Source: Aphodoplasma sp045626925 (lineage in GTDB: Bacteria; Bacillota; Clostridia; UBA1381; UMGS1253). Taken from it: 52,323 nucleotides of DNA. A program made the position numbers and the translations under genes. Shown in pieces: positions 9,107 to 18,040 of this stretch; the first letter of the stretch is position 1; every line of letters starts with the position of its first letter. Under the pieces are notes generated by a model. It saw only the letters and a program-made list of their open reading frames with translations. It made no database searches and was not told the origin of the DNA. Location of the stretch: contig JAZUQZ010000004.1 in assembly GCA_045626925.1 (NCBI GenBank), forward strand, positions 1-52,323. Reading direction: 5' to 3'.

Positions 9107-9562
9107 GTGGCATTAGTGGACAAAGCAATAAGTATTGCACAAATGACGCCGGTTATTGAGGAGATGCTTGGCGCAGGGAAAAGCGTCGAGATATTTCCGC
9201 GTGGAATAAGTATGAGTCCGACGATACAAAACGGTGATGTTGTTATACTAAAAGCCTTTTGCGACGATATTAAAAAATATGATGTTGTGCTTTATAAAAG
9301 AAACGATGGCACAGCGGTGCTTCATAGGGTTTGTGCACTTGTTAAAAGCGATTTTGTTATGGCGGGCGATGCCCAAAGCTTTGTCGAATACCCTGTAAAA
9401 AAGGATCAAATTGTTGGCATTGTGACAAGTGTTTTGAGAAATGGCAAAATAATATATGATAGACAAAAGCGCAACCTGATTGGACTGTTTTTAAAAGATG
9501 TGCGACATCTTCGTGCAAAAATAAGAATATATGCGCATGTATATATATTTAAAAGAAAATAG
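9107..9562 (+). CDS. S24/S26-family peptidase-like protein
   Basis: A 151-aa protein with the signal-peptidase-like core: GISMSPTIQNGDVVIL contains the catalytic serine in SMSP, followed by KYDVVLYKR, LHRVCAL and MAGDAQSF. The usual N-terminal transmembrane anchor of signal peptidase I is absent. The general-base lysine should be in the region of LYKRNDG but cannot be proved. Start is GTG 9107 (three bases after AGGGGAG) or GTG 9116. It is paired with the PqqD-like gene; such pairs occur in Firmicutes near peptide-maturation genes, but the substrate is unknown here. Confidence 0.72.
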   Translation: MALVDKAISIAQMTPVIEEMLGAGKSVEIFPRGISMSPTIQNGDVVILKAFCDDIKKYDVVLYKRNDGTAVLHRVCALVKSDFVMAGDAQSFVEYPVKKDQIVGIVTSVLRNGKIIYDRQKRNLIGLFLKDVRHLRAKIRIYAHVYIFKRK

Positions 9563-9572
9563 TTGTAGATAT

Positions 9573-9605
9573 TAAAGGAGCTGTTTATTTAAACAGCTCC
9601 TTTTG
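9573..9605. terminator. Bidirectional terminator
   Basis: AAAGGAGCTGTTT pairs with AAACAGCTCCTTT around a four-base loop. It lies between convergent genes. Confidence 0.92.
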
Positions 9606-9612
9606 TGTTAGA

Positions 9613-10698
9613 TTATTTTATAAGGTTGTTTATCTTTTCTTCGATTTTTTGTGCTTCGTTTTCATCAAGATATCCGATTTCCATATAGAAGCTTAGCTTT
9701 TCCTTTGGACCGAGCTCTTTGACATAGCCTTTTTTCTTTGAATCAAGGTATCCAAGGTGCTCCGATGTAGCGGGCAAAATCATTCCCATAGCTTTTTCAT
9801 CCGGAGTTTTTGAAATCCAGCGAACGCCGACCGGCAAAGCATCAATCGGGTGGCTTACAAAGCATGCGCCCTCGCCCTTTTTATACTGCATTGTATATGC
9901 GCGGTTGTTTTCGTCGCCCTCATATTTTATTGCAAAGCATATCTCAGGATTGTAGCACTCGCCCTCTGCTCCTACTGTATCGTGAATCGATGGGTCATCT
10001 TGTACCCTGTCCATAAAGCTCTTAAGCTTTTGTGCATGCTCCGGCGCAAGGGAGGGACTTACGATTTTATGTACCTTAATGTGCTCGGCATCGCGTTTTG
10101 CACTGTATACAAGCTTTGCCCCTTCAATCGGAGCATAGTTAATATGACAAAGATACATATATTCCATAGGTGTATTCTTCATATTTTCAATTGAAACATC
10201 AACCTTTATTGTGCTTGCATTTTCATAAAGCTTGCATTCGGGAGAAAAGTTGTAATTGCGCACAAAAGCAATATTATAATCCAAAACACCACCGACTGTG
10301 ACATATTTGCCCTTTTCGTCCTCGCCACAGAGAATATATGCCTCATTATATTCAATATTTGGTATTTCGCCATGCTGTGGGTGAGTATCCTCTGGTTGTG
10401 GTGCACCAAAAGCTGCCACGCCACAGTGGTACAAAAAGCCGCCATAGTTACCAAGATATTGCTCGGCATATACGGGTTCTTTTATTGTTGTTTTCATTGT
10501 CAGGTCGCGTCCGCCAAAAGTAAAGTTCCAAATTTGCTGGCCATGGAAAGGCAAAATGACAAAATGTCCCTTTGGGTTTTTGATTTTTAGCGCCTCAATC
10601 CCCGATGGATAGCTAAATGCAGTAACTTTAATGTCGCCATGAGTAATAAGCTCTGATGGTTTTTGACTGAAGAACTCGCGTTTTAAATTGATTTTCAC
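9613..10698 (-). CDS. DUF4432 / aldose 1-epimerase-like protein
   Basis: A 361-aa protein that resembles the DUF4432 group of the galactose-mutarotase beta-sandwich fold. Supporting stretches are HFVILPFHGQQIWNFTFGGRDL and the glycine/histidine region YGGFLYHCGVAAFGAP (quoted in part), plus MEYMYLCHINYAP and GVRWISKTPDEKA near the end. Enzymes of this fold bind sugars; the actual substrate is unknown and no sugar operon surrounds it. Start is GTG after GAGGT. The gene appears to stand alone between two terminators. Confidence 0.75.
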   Translation of the reverse strand: MKINLKREFFSQKPSELITHGDIKVTAFSYPSGIEALKIKNPKGHFVILPFHGQQIWNFTFGGRDLTMKTTIKEPVYAEQYLGNYGGFLYHCGVAAFGAPQPEDTHPQHGEIPNIEYNEAYILCGEDEKGKYVTVGGVLDYNIAFVRNYNFSPECKLYENASTIKVDVSIENMKNTPMEYMYLCHINYAPIEGAKLVYSAKRDAEHIKVHKIVSPSLAPEHAQKLKSFMDRVQDDPSIHDTVGAEGECYNPEICFAIKYEGDENNRAYTMQYKKGEGACFVSHPIDALPVGVRWISKTPDEKAMGMILPATSEHLGYLDSKKKGYVKELGPKEKLSFYMEIGYLDENEAQKIEEKINNLIK

Positions 10699-11079
10699 AA
10701 TAAATCAACCTCACTTTATTTTATATTTTTAGTATAGTTTTCAGCTTAACTTTATTATAGCACTAAAAATTTTTTTTGTATTTAAAATATATTAAATTGT
10801 TTTTGCACAATATTAAAAAAATTTAATATCGATATATTGCATTTTAATCAGTATCTATAATACTATTATATATTGATATTGCAAAATATCATTTATGATG
10901 TGTGCTTTTCCTGTGCGTTTTATTTTTAAGCGGCCAAACTGTAAAAATTACAAAGAATTATTATGACAGGGAAAGCGGATTTGGTGTCGAGCCTATACTC
11001 TCGGTGTATAAAGACTAAAATGAATTGTTTAAGATAGAAATTTTCAATAAAAAAGAGCGATAGTTAATCGCTCTCTTTA
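10699..11079. other. 381-base intergenic region, mostly AT-rich
   Basis: Between two minus-strand genes. It presumably holds the promoter for the DUF4432 gene; TATAAT is visible on the minus strand near 10750 but has no convincing -35. A 38-codon plus-strand frame (10902-11018) ends in a peptide reading ITKNYYDRESGFGVEPI; it has no ribosome site, and I could not identify it. No RNA gene is evident. Confidence 0.4.
11048..11076 (-). terminator. Terminator after Xaa-Pro peptidase
   Basis: AGAGCGAT pairs with ATCGCTCT around a five-base loop, and TTTTTT follows on the minus strand. Confidence 0.85.
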
Positions 11080-12123
11080 TCATAAAACTATAAGTTCTTT
11101 TGAAAAATCGCTCAAAATAATTGGCGAATCACCATTTACTATCACCAAATCTTCGATTCTTACACCAAATTTTTCGCTAATATATATCCCCGGTTCAACG
11201 GTAACAACCATGCCGTCTAACAATGTTTTGTCAGATTTTGGGGAAAGAGTTGGTTGTTCGTGCACGATGATTCCAACACCATGCCCAAGCGCATGACCAA
11301 AATTTTTGCCATAACCGGCATCGGTTATAATATCACGCGCAACTTTGTCCACATCGGCACATCGTGCTCCTACGATTACGCTATCGAGCGCACGCCTCTG
11401 CGCGCAAAGCACAGTTTCATAAACGCGTTTTTGCTCACAGCTTACATCGCCTATAGCAAGTGTGCGCGTCATATCTGAACAATAGCCGTTGTACACACAC
11501 CCAAAATCGAGCGTTACAAAATCACCGCGGCAGAGCTTTCTGTCGGTAATACTTGCGTGTGGCATAGATGAATTTTCGCCCGATGCAACAATTGTATCAA
11601 AAGAAAGTGCGCTTGCCCCTGCTTGTTTTACGAGCTGTTCAAAAAGTAGAGCAAGTTGTCTCTCGCTTGTGCCGACGCACATTCTATCTATTATTTTTTT
11701 AAAGGCATCTGTTGCGATTTGTGCCGCTGTTTTAATTTGTGATAGCTCGTGCTCGTCTTTTATAAGACGAAGAGCGTTTATCGTATCTGATGCGTCGACA
11801 AACTCTATACGGGAAAGCTTTTTTTGATATTCTCTAAATCGTCCCAGCGTAATAGAATCTTCTTCAAGCATTATGGTTTTTATATCTTTTTGTATTATGT
11901 TTTCGATTCCTTTAGAAATGTTTTCTACCGAAAAACCAAAACTGTTTTTTTCGGCGGCTTCTATATAACGAAAATCGGTTATGATAATGCGACATTGTTT
12001 GCTTATAAACAGCACGCCCTCGCCGATAAAACCGCTCAAATAAAACATGTTTTCATAGCTTGTAATTAAAAAAGCTTCATCCTCTTTTATATCACAGACA
12101 AGTCTGCTTGCTCGATTGTTCAC
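11080..12123 (-). CDS. Xaa-Pro aminopeptidase/dipeptidase (M24B)
   Basis: Cytoplasmic dinuclear-metal peptidase that removes residues before proline; 347 aa, typical of the short clostridial PepP/PepQ form. An N-terminal creatinase-like domain (about 1-125) is followed by the pita-bread domain. The five metal ligands are visible in order: Asp in TLDFGCV, Asp in SDMTRT, His in GHGVGI, Glu in VEPGIY and Glu in RIEDLV. Start is GTG, eight bases after GGAGGT. That ribosome site lies inside the tail of the aroQ remnant, matching the aroQ-pepP-efp order known in Firmicutes; efp is not downstream here. Confidence 0.9.
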   Translation of the reverse strand: MNNRASRLVCDIKEDEAFLITSYENMFYLSGFIGEGVLFISKQCRIIITDFRYIEAAEKNSFGFSVENISKGIENIIQKDIKTIMLEEDSITLGRFREYQKKLSRIEFVDASDTINALRLIKDEHELSQIKTAAQIATDAFKKIIDRMCVGTSERQLALLFEQLVKQAGASALSFDTIVASGENSSMPHASITDRKLCRGDFVTLDFGCVYNGYCSDMTRTLAIGDVSCEQKRVYETVLCAQRRALDSVIVGARCADVDKVARDIITDAGYGKNFGHALGHGVGIIVHEQPTLSPKSDKTLLDGMVVTVEPGIYISEKFGVRIEDLVIVNGDSPIILSDFSKELIVL

Positions 12124-12258
12124 CCTTTAAGACCTCCGATAATGCATACAGTGCGAGTTTGTAACCAATCTTTTTAAAGCTGCAAATTCGTGACGACACT
12201 CCTCGCGCTTGTATATATTTGATAAATGCACTTCTACTGTCGTGATAATATTTTTGCG
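12121..12258 (-). pseudogene. Remnant of aroQ (type II 3-dehydroquinate dehydratase), C-terminal end
   Basis: No complete gene is present. Minus-strand translation gives TTVEVHLSNIYKREECRHEF, matching the AroQ motif VVEVHLSNIxxREEFRH. After a frame change of the kind caused by deletion, CSFKKIGYKLALYALSEVL matches the AroQ C-terminal GYxLAL helix. The intervening segment and the whole N-terminal two thirds are missing; an in-frame stop lies just upstream. The position immediately before the Xaa-Pro peptidase is where aroQ sits in many Firmicutes. It encoded a shikimate-pathway enzyme and is now clearly non-functional. Confidence 0.8.
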
Positions 12259-12290
12259 CTAGCTAAAAGAGCTATAAGTATACTTTTTGC

Positions 12291-13085
12291 TTAAATCCTT
12301 TTTATATAATCTGCAAAATGCATAAATACAATGCCCGGCTCGCTCAAGTCTTCATACCAACGCTTTACCCATTCGAGTGACACAAATCCTTCAAATCCGC
12401 CGTTTTTCAAAAGTGCGGTACATTCTTTTATAGGCATATCGCCGTCGCCCATCATTTTATATTTTATGCTGCCTGCTTCAACAATCGAATCCTTTACATG
12501 CACATGCTTGATATATTTTTTAAGCTTCTCATATGTATATGACGGTGCTTCGTTCATATATCTGTATGGGTGATGAACATCCCACAGTATTCCGACATTT
12601 TCTTCACCGGATTTTTCAATGAGTGATAATATTTCATCCGACGATGCAAATTTTCCGTTTGTTTCTACAAGTGGCATAACACCCTTGTCTTTTCCATAGC
12701 GCGCAATTTGCCCAAGGCGCTCTGCAACCTTGTCTGTGTCGATTTCGCCACACGGTTCGGGATTTGTATCGCCAAGAACTCGGATATATTTGCACCCAAG
12801 CTTTGACGCAAGGTCTATGTATTCTTTTGCTTCTGCCACATAATCTTTGTCATCCTTGTGCAAAAGACAGCCCGATGTAAGACACGAAACCTCTAAATTA
12901 AGGTCAGAAAGTCTCTTGATGCACGCATCAATTTTATCCGGTGCAAAGGCCTTTGCGCGAGGAACAAAAAGCTCGTTTGCAATACCCCTTATTTCTACGC
13001 CGTCATAGCCAAAATCTTTTATGGCGCTTATTATATCATTCCATTCCCATGTGGGACATCCAAGTGTTGAAACGCAAATTTTCAT
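12291..13085 (-). CDS. Sugar phosphate isomerase/epimerase family protein
   Basis: TIM-barrel protein (264 aa) of the xylose-isomerase-like / AP-endonuclease 2 superfamily. Metal-binding residues expected of the fold are visible: Glu in PLVETNG, Asp and His in ILWDVHHPYRY, His in HVHVKD, and Glu in VSLEWVKRW. The N-terminus MKICVSTLGCPTWEW and GYDGVEIRG are typical strands 1 and 2. It probably acts on a sugar or inositol derivative, but the substrate is unknown. ATG follows GGAGG. Confidence 0.85.
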   Translation of the reverse strand: MKICVSTLGCPTWEWNDIISAIKDFGYDGVEIRGIANELFVPRAKAFAPDKIDACIKRLSDLNLEVSCLTSGCLLHKDDKDYVAEAKEYIDLASKLGCKYIRVLGDTNPEPCGEIDTDKVAERLGQIARYGKDKGVMPLVETNGKFASSDEILSLIEKSGEENVGILWDVHHPYRYMNEAPSYTYEKLKKYIKHVHVKDSIVEAGSIKYKMMGDGDMPIKECTALLKNGGFEGFVSLEWVKRWYEDLSEPGIVFMHFADYIKRI

Positions 13086-13278
13086 AATTAAAAGCCTCCT
13101 TGTTTTAAATTATACCCACCTTAATTATACCCCATATAAATGATTTTTTCTATACTTTTTCAAAAAAATTTGTAACAAAAGTTTTTATGTTATCTATTTA
13201 TCATAACAAAGGATTTTTATACTTTTTGGCGTATATAATATTATAGTAGGAAAAATAAAATATAAGGGGTAATAATAT

Positions 13279-13881
13279 ATGAAGATAATTGCTGTGAACG
13301 GAAGCGTAAACAAAGATGGAAATACATTTTATTTGCTTGATAAAATATTAAAAATATGCCAAAGTGAAGGGGCACAGACAGAACATATCAACGCCGCACA
13401 AGCTATTATGGATGCAAAAACGCCGTTTTGTGTATGTTGTTCAACACCGTGTTCAAAGGTATGTTATGAGGGTTCTCTTCTTGATGAGGCTTTTAAAAAA
13501 ATTGAAACAGCTGATGCAGTAATATTTGGAAGTCCAGTATATTTTGGTTCGATGAGCGCACAACTCAAAGCGTTTTTTGACAAGACGCGCGATGTTCGTG
13601 CACGCAAGGCGTGGCTTGGTATTCCTGCCGGTGTTGTAAGCGTTGGCGGATCGAAATATGGCGGACAGGAAGCCACGATAAACGCAATTCAGGATTGTCT
13701 TTTTGTATCGGGGATGAGCGTTTTTGGTTCGGGACATTTTGCTACAGATGGCGGCCAGATGGGCGTCGGGGCACATAGACCTGCATGCGATGACGAGTTC
13801 GCAGATGGAAGATGCAAATCAATGGCGTTGCGTGCAATATTTGAAGCGTCGAGAAACGAGGCTTATAAAAACAGCAAATGA
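13279..13881 (+). CDS. NADPH-dependent FMN reductase / flavodoxin-fold protein
   Basis: A 200-aa flavodoxin-like protein. The FMN phosphate loop is NGSVNKDGNT near the N-terminus, and ADAVIFGSPVYFGSMSAQLK is the second flavin-binding loop. Four cysteines in CVCCSTPCSKVC (residues ~50-61) recall the iron-sulfur flavoprotein group, where such a cluster binds 4Fe-4S, although the spacing is not canonical. Likely a redox protein of unknown partner. ATG follows AAGGGG. The dgt-like gene starts 22 bases after its stop. Confidence 0.82.
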   Translation: MKIIAVNGSVNKDGNTFYLLDKILKICQSEGAQTEHINAAQAIMDAKTPFCVCCSTPCSKVCYEGSLLDEAFKKIETADAVIFGSPVYFGSMSAQLKAFFDKTRDVRARKAWLGIPAGVVSVGGSKYGGQEATINAIQDCLFVSGMSVFGSGHFATDGGQMGVGAHRPACDDEFADGRCKSMALRAIFEASRNEAYKNSK

Positions 13882-13903
13882 ATTATAGCAGGAGGGTGAT
13901 TTT

Positions 13904-14908
13904 TTGAAAACTATAAGAGAACAAATCGAGGAAAATGAAAAAAATACACTTTCGGAATATGCTCAGCTTGTATCAAATACAAAAGGACGCTTGCAACCAC
14001 AAGAAAAGTGTGAATTCAGGACAGAATATCAACGCGACCGTGACAGAATTGTTCACTCAAAATCTTTTAGACGCTTAAAGCACAAGACACAGGTTTTTAT
14101 AGCGCCACAAGGCGACCACTATCGTACGCGTCTTACACATACTTTTGAAGTGAGCCAGATTGCACGCACGATTTCGCGCTCGTTGCGTCTTAATGAGGAC
14201 CTGACCGAAGCGATGAGCCTTGGACACGATTTGGGGCATACGCCTTTTGGACACAGGGGCGAGGATACACTTGATGCTTTGTGCAGAGGAGGCTTTAAGC
14301 ATTATGAACAAAGCCTTCGTGTAGTAGATGTTCTTGAAGATGGTCATGGGCTCAATCTTACATATGAGGTGCGCGACGGCATAAGAAATCATACCGGCAA
14401 AAACCAGCCATCAACACTTGAGGGAAAGGTGCTCAAGTTTGCTGACAAGATTGCATATATCAACCACGATATAGATGATGCAATAAGAGGCGGGGTAATA
14501 AGTGCAAACGATTTACCGAAAGAGCTTATAGAGCTTCTTGGTGATGACCATTCAAAGCGTATTGATACAATGATTTCTGACACGGTAAAAAGCTCTCTTG
14601 GCAAAAGAGATATTATGATGTCGGATGAAATTGGCACTGCGATGTATGCACTGCGCGATTTTATGTTTGAGGTAGTATATAATAATAAAACAAAACGCGA
14701 GGAAGAACGCAAGGGTTCGTATATAATAGAGCAAATGTTTAATCATTTCACAAAAAATCCGTCAGTTTTGCCCGACGAATATAAACAGTTCATAGGCGAG
14801 TATGAGATTGACCGTGTTGTGTGCGACTATATTGCGGGCATGAGCGACGATTATGCAGTGACAAAATTTACAGATATTTTTGTACCAAAGTCGTGGACCA
14901 TTTTTTGA
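13904..14908 (+). CDS. dGTP triphosphohydrolase-like HD protein
   Basis: HD-domain hydrolase (334 aa) related to Dgt, which cleaves dNTPs to deoxynucleoside and triphosphate. The metal site is visible: His in TRLTHTFEVSQ, His-Asp in GHDLGHTPFGHRGED, and the last Asp in KFADKIAYINHDIDD. SKSFRRLKHKTQVF is the family N-terminal motif. Start is TTG after GGAGGG. Placement ahead of dnaG and rpoD is a common clostridial arrangement, tying nucleotide-pool control to replication genes. Confidence 0.9.
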   Translation: MKTIREQIEENEKNTLSEYAQLVSNTKGRLQPQEKCEFRTEYQRDRDRIVHSKSFRRLKHKTQVFIAPQGDHYRTRLTHTFEVSQIARTISRSLRLNEDLTEAMSLGHDLGHTPFGHRGEDTLDALCRGGFKHYEQSLRVVDVLEDGHGLNLTYEVRDGIRNHTGKNQPSTLEGKVLKFADKIAYINHDIDDAIRGGVISANDLPKELIELLGDDHSKRIDTMISDTVKSSLGKRDIMMSDEIGTAMYALRDFMFEVVYNNKTKREEERKGSYIIEQMFNHFTKNPSVLPDEYKQFIGEYEIDRVVCDYIAGMSDDYAVTKFTDIFVPKSWTIF

Positions 14909-14999
14909 TCTTTTATACAGTATTTATGTAAAAATTGTATAAACTGTCACAATATGTGGAAATATTAACTTGTATTTATTGTCACTAAAAAAAAGGATT

Positions 15000-15028
15000 T
15001 TGTACAAAAATGTCGAAATTAGTATAGT
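15000..15028 (+). promoter_or_regulatory. Possible promoter for dnaG-rpoD
   Basis: TTGTAC, 17-base spacer, TATAGT, about 80 bases before dnaG. The -35 is weak, so this is tentative. Confidence 0.4.
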
Positions 15029-15107
15029 GATGATTGTGTAAGTTATTGATGCACTGTAAAACACAATTACTTTACAACTTACGCTGTTTTAAGAAGGAGA
15101 GTTTTGA

Positions 15108-16919
15108 TTGCTTTATTCGGACGAGCTTATCAGTGAAATATTATCCGCGAATGATATTGTAGATGTTATTTCCTCCTATGTTACTTTGAAGAGGAGTGGC
15201 AGAGGGCTTGTTGGATTGTGCCCGTTTCATTCTGAAAAAACTCCGTCCTTTAGTGTTTCGCCCGATAAGCAGCTTTATCATTGTTTTGGCTGTGGTGAGG
15301 GTGGCAGCGTGCTTACATTTGTTATGAAGATTCAAAACCTTGATTTTGTCGAGGGGATTAAGTTTTTGGCGGATAGGGCGCATATTGCCTTGCCGGAGCC
15401 GGATATGAGTGAAAGTGTGGACAAGCATTTTAAAAAGAAGCAACGCCTTATCAGTGCAAACACATATGCGGCAAAGTTTTTTTATAACACGCTTGTAAAC
15501 ACTCCACATGGTGAAGTGGCAAGGAATTATTTTAGCGCACGCGCAATTTTGCCGAAAACTGCGTCACAGTTTGGCCTTGGGTTTGCGCCCGATAGCAGAA
15601 GTATGCTGCTTGAGCATTTAAAGCCACTCGGCTTTAGTGAAAATGAGCTTGTTGATTTTGGGCTTGCGATTATAAAGGACAATAAATATATCGATAAATT
15701 CCGTAATCGTGTGATGTTTCCGATTATTGATGTGCGCGGCAATGTAATAGGTTTTGGCGGGCGCGTAATGGACGATTCGAAACCAAAATATTTAAACTCG
15801 CCCGAAACGGTGGCATTTAATAAAAGATTAAATCTTTTTGCTTTGAATTTAGCAAAAAATAAAAAAAGCGATACACTTATTTTGGTTGAAGGATATATGG
15901 ATGTTATATCACTTCATCAAGTGGGTATAAATAATACAGTGGCAACACTTGGCACTGCGCTTACAGAGGAGCAGGCAAGACTCATATCGCGGTATGCGAA
16001 AAATGTGATTTTGTGCTATGATACTGACGAAGCCGGAGTCAAAGCGACGATGCGCGCGATTGATATTTTCTCAAAAACAGAGTGTCGCGTAAAGGTATTG
16101 AGTCTTATGGACTCAAAGGACCCGGATGAGTTTATAAAGGCACATGGTGGTGGAAGTGAGGCATTTTTAGATGCTGTGAAAAAGGCTATACCTGCGACGA
16201 TGTTTCGCATAAATACCATGAAACGCCAATATGACATAGACAACAATATAGACGATAAAATAAGCTTTATATCCGAAGCGGCAAAGATTCTTTTGTCGAC
16301 AAACAACATGGTTGAGGTCGATGCATATGCCGATATGCTTTCAAAGCAATATGACATTAAAAAGGAGTCGGTTTATGCTGAAATCAAAAAACTTCAGGGC
16401 AAGCAACAGGTCCAGGATACAGGACGAATAATCCGTCAAACTGCATCGGCCGGTGTACATATAGCAGACAAGCCACAAAACAATGTGATGCGAGGCAATT
16501 TTTCAAAAACTACTGTGTCACCGCTTGAAAAAGCAGAGAAAAGCTTGTTGTCGCTGGCGTTTTCGAGCAGGCCTGCTGCAAAAATAGTCCAGGGGGAGCT
16601 TTTGGCGGATGACTTTTCAAATGAAATTCACCAAAAGCTTGCAAAGCTTTGCTACGATGCATGGGATACATCAAATGCACCGGATATGGCACACATTGTT
16701 TCAAGCTTTGAAACCGATATGGCAGGGTATATTACACAGGTTTTGATGGACAAATCCGTTTATGATGACGAGCTTTCAGCAACGAGGGATTTGATTCTTA
16801 CTATAAAACAAGAAAAACTTAGAAAACAAATAAGAGAAGAAACTAATCCTACAGTTTTGATAGAACTTTTAAAACAACAGGCAGAACTTAAAGAAAAGAG
16901 AGGAGGAGCGCGGGTATGA
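15108..16919 (+). CDS. dnaG: DNA primase
   Basis: Synthesises RNA primers at the replication fork. 603 aa. The CHC2 zinc ribbon reads CPFHSEKTPSF ... YHCFGCGEGG (residues ~38-65). The Toprim core has the Glu in LVEGYMDVISL and the DxD in CYDTDEAG. The C-terminal part is the DnaB-interacting region. TTG at 15108 follows AAGGAGAG; the translation begins LYSDELISEIL, standard for DnaG. Its stop overlaps the rpoD start by four bases (ATGA), indicating translational coupling. Confidence 0.96.
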   Translation: MLYSDELISEILSANDIVDVISSYVTLKRSGRGLVGLCPFHSEKTPSFSVSPDKQLYHCFGCGEGGSVLTFVMKIQNLDFVEGIKFLADRAHIALPEPDMSESVDKHFKKKQRLISANTYAAKFFYNTLVNTPHGEVARNYFSARAILPKTASQFGLGFAPDSRSMLLEHLKPLGFSENELVDFGLAIIKDNKYIDKFRNRVMFPIIDVRGNVIGFGGRVMDDSKPKYLNSPETVAFNKRLNLFALNLAKNKKSDTLILVEGYMDVISLHQVGINNTVATLGTALTEEQARLISRYAKNVILCYDTDEAGVKATMRAIDIFSKTECRVKVLSLMDSKDPDEFIKAHGGGSEAFLDAVKKAIPATMFRINTMKRQYDIDNNIDDKISFISEAAKILLSTNNMVEVDAYADMLSKQYDIKKESVYAEIKKLQGKQQVQDTGRIIRQTASAGVHIADKPQNNVMRGNFSKTTVSPLEKAEKSLLSLAFSSRPAAKIVQGELLADDFSNEIHQKLAKLCYDAWDTSNAPDMAHIVSSFETDMAGYITQVLMDKSVYDDELSATRDLILTIKQEKLRKQIREETNPTVLIELLKQQAELKEKRGGARV

Positions 16920-17998
16920 GTGAAGTAGAAATCAGTAAAAAGGCGATAGCTAAAGAGCTTTTGGAGCGCGGCAAAAAAAGCGGTATGCTGTCGTTTAAAG
17001 AGATAATGGACGCCTTTGAGGCTGTTGATATCGGGCCTGAACAAATTGACAAGGTATATGAAACACTTGAAAAGGCAGGCATCGAAATTGTTGGTGATAT
17101 AGACAAAGAGCTTGAAGAAATTGAGATGTCAAACGAAGAAGTAGGGGATTTGTCTGTACCTGAGGGCGTGAATATTGACGATCATGTCAAGATGTACCTA
17201 AAAGAAATCGGCAAGGTTCCGCTTCTTGATTCGGAAGAGGAGAAAGAGCTTGCAATGCGCATGGTAGATGGTGACCCTGCGGCAAAGCGTCGTCTTGCAG
17301 AGGCAAATTTGCGACTTGTCGTTAGTATTGCAAAGCGCTATGTTGGACGCGGAATGTTGTTTTTAGACCTTATCCAAGAGGGTAATCTTGGTCTTATAAA
17401 AGCTGTTGAAAAGTTTGATTATACTAAAGGTTATAAATTTTCGACATATGCTACATGGTGGATTAGACAGGCGATTACGCGTGCCATAGCAGACCAGGCG
17501 CGTACAATTCGTATTCCTGTTCATATGGTTGAAACAATCAATAAACTTATTCGAGTATCACGCCAATTATTACAAGAGCTTGGACGCGAGCCACAAGCAG
17601 AGGAAATTGCAAAAGAGCTTAATATGCCTACTGACAAGGTTCGCGAGATAATGAAAATTGCACAAGAGCCGGTATCACTTGAAACTCCGATAGGCGAAGA
17701 AGAGGATAGCCACCTTGGTGATTTTATTCCTGATGATGATGCGCCGGCACCGTCTGAATCGGCAAGTTTTGTTTTGTTAAAGGAACAACTTTTGGATGTG
17801 CTTTCGACACTTACTCCACGAGAGGAAAAAGTTTTAAAGCTCAGATTTGGACTTGATGATGGACGCGCGCGTACACTTGAAGAGGTTGGCAAGCGTTTCA
17901 ATGTTACGCGTGAGCGCATACGCCAAATCGAGGCAAAAGCACTGCGCAAGCTTCGTCATCCAAGTAGAAGTAAAAAGCTTAAGGATTATCTTGATTAA
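16916..17998 (+). CDS. rpoD: Vegetative RNA polymerase sigma factor (sigma-70/SigA)
   Basis: Primary sigma factor, 360 aa. Region 1.1 is the N-terminal ~75 residues. Region 1.2 is VKMYLKEIGKVPLL; region 2 has EANLRLVVSIAKRYVGRG, DLIQEGNLGL and FSTYATWWIRQAI (-10 recognition). Region 3 includes PVHMVETINK; region 4 has LTPREEKVLKLRFGL and the helix-turn-helix TLEEVGKRFNVTRERIRQIE (-35 recognition). It is the last gene of the dgt-dnaG-rpoD run and is followed by a strong terminator. Confidence 0.97.
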   Translation: MSEVEISKKAIAKELLERGKKSGMLSFKEIMDAFEAVDIGPEQIDKVYETLEKAGIEIVGDIDKELEEIEMSNEEVGDLSVPEGVNIDDHVKMYLKEIGKVPLLDSEEEKELAMRMVDGDPAAKRRLAEANLRLVVSIAKRYVGRGMLFLDLIQEGNLGLIKAVEKFDYTKGYKFSTYATWWIRQAITRAIADQARTIRIPVHMVETINKLIRVSRQLLQELGREPQAEEIAKELNMPTDKVREIMKIAQEPVSLETPIGEEEDSHLGDFIPDDDAPAPSESASFVLLKEQLLDVLSTLTPREEKVLKLRFGLDDGRARTLEEVGKRFNVTRERIRQIEAKALRKLRHPSRSKKLKDYLD

Positions 17999-18006
17999 AA
18001 ATCGTA

Positions 18007-18038
18007 AAAAACCGATACCAGTTTTGGTATCGGTTTTA
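18007..18038. terminator. Bidirectional terminator after rpoD
   Basis: AAAACCGATACCA pairs with TGGTATCGGTTTT around a four-base loop. It lies between convergent genes. Confidence 0.93.
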
Positions 18039-18040
18039 AT

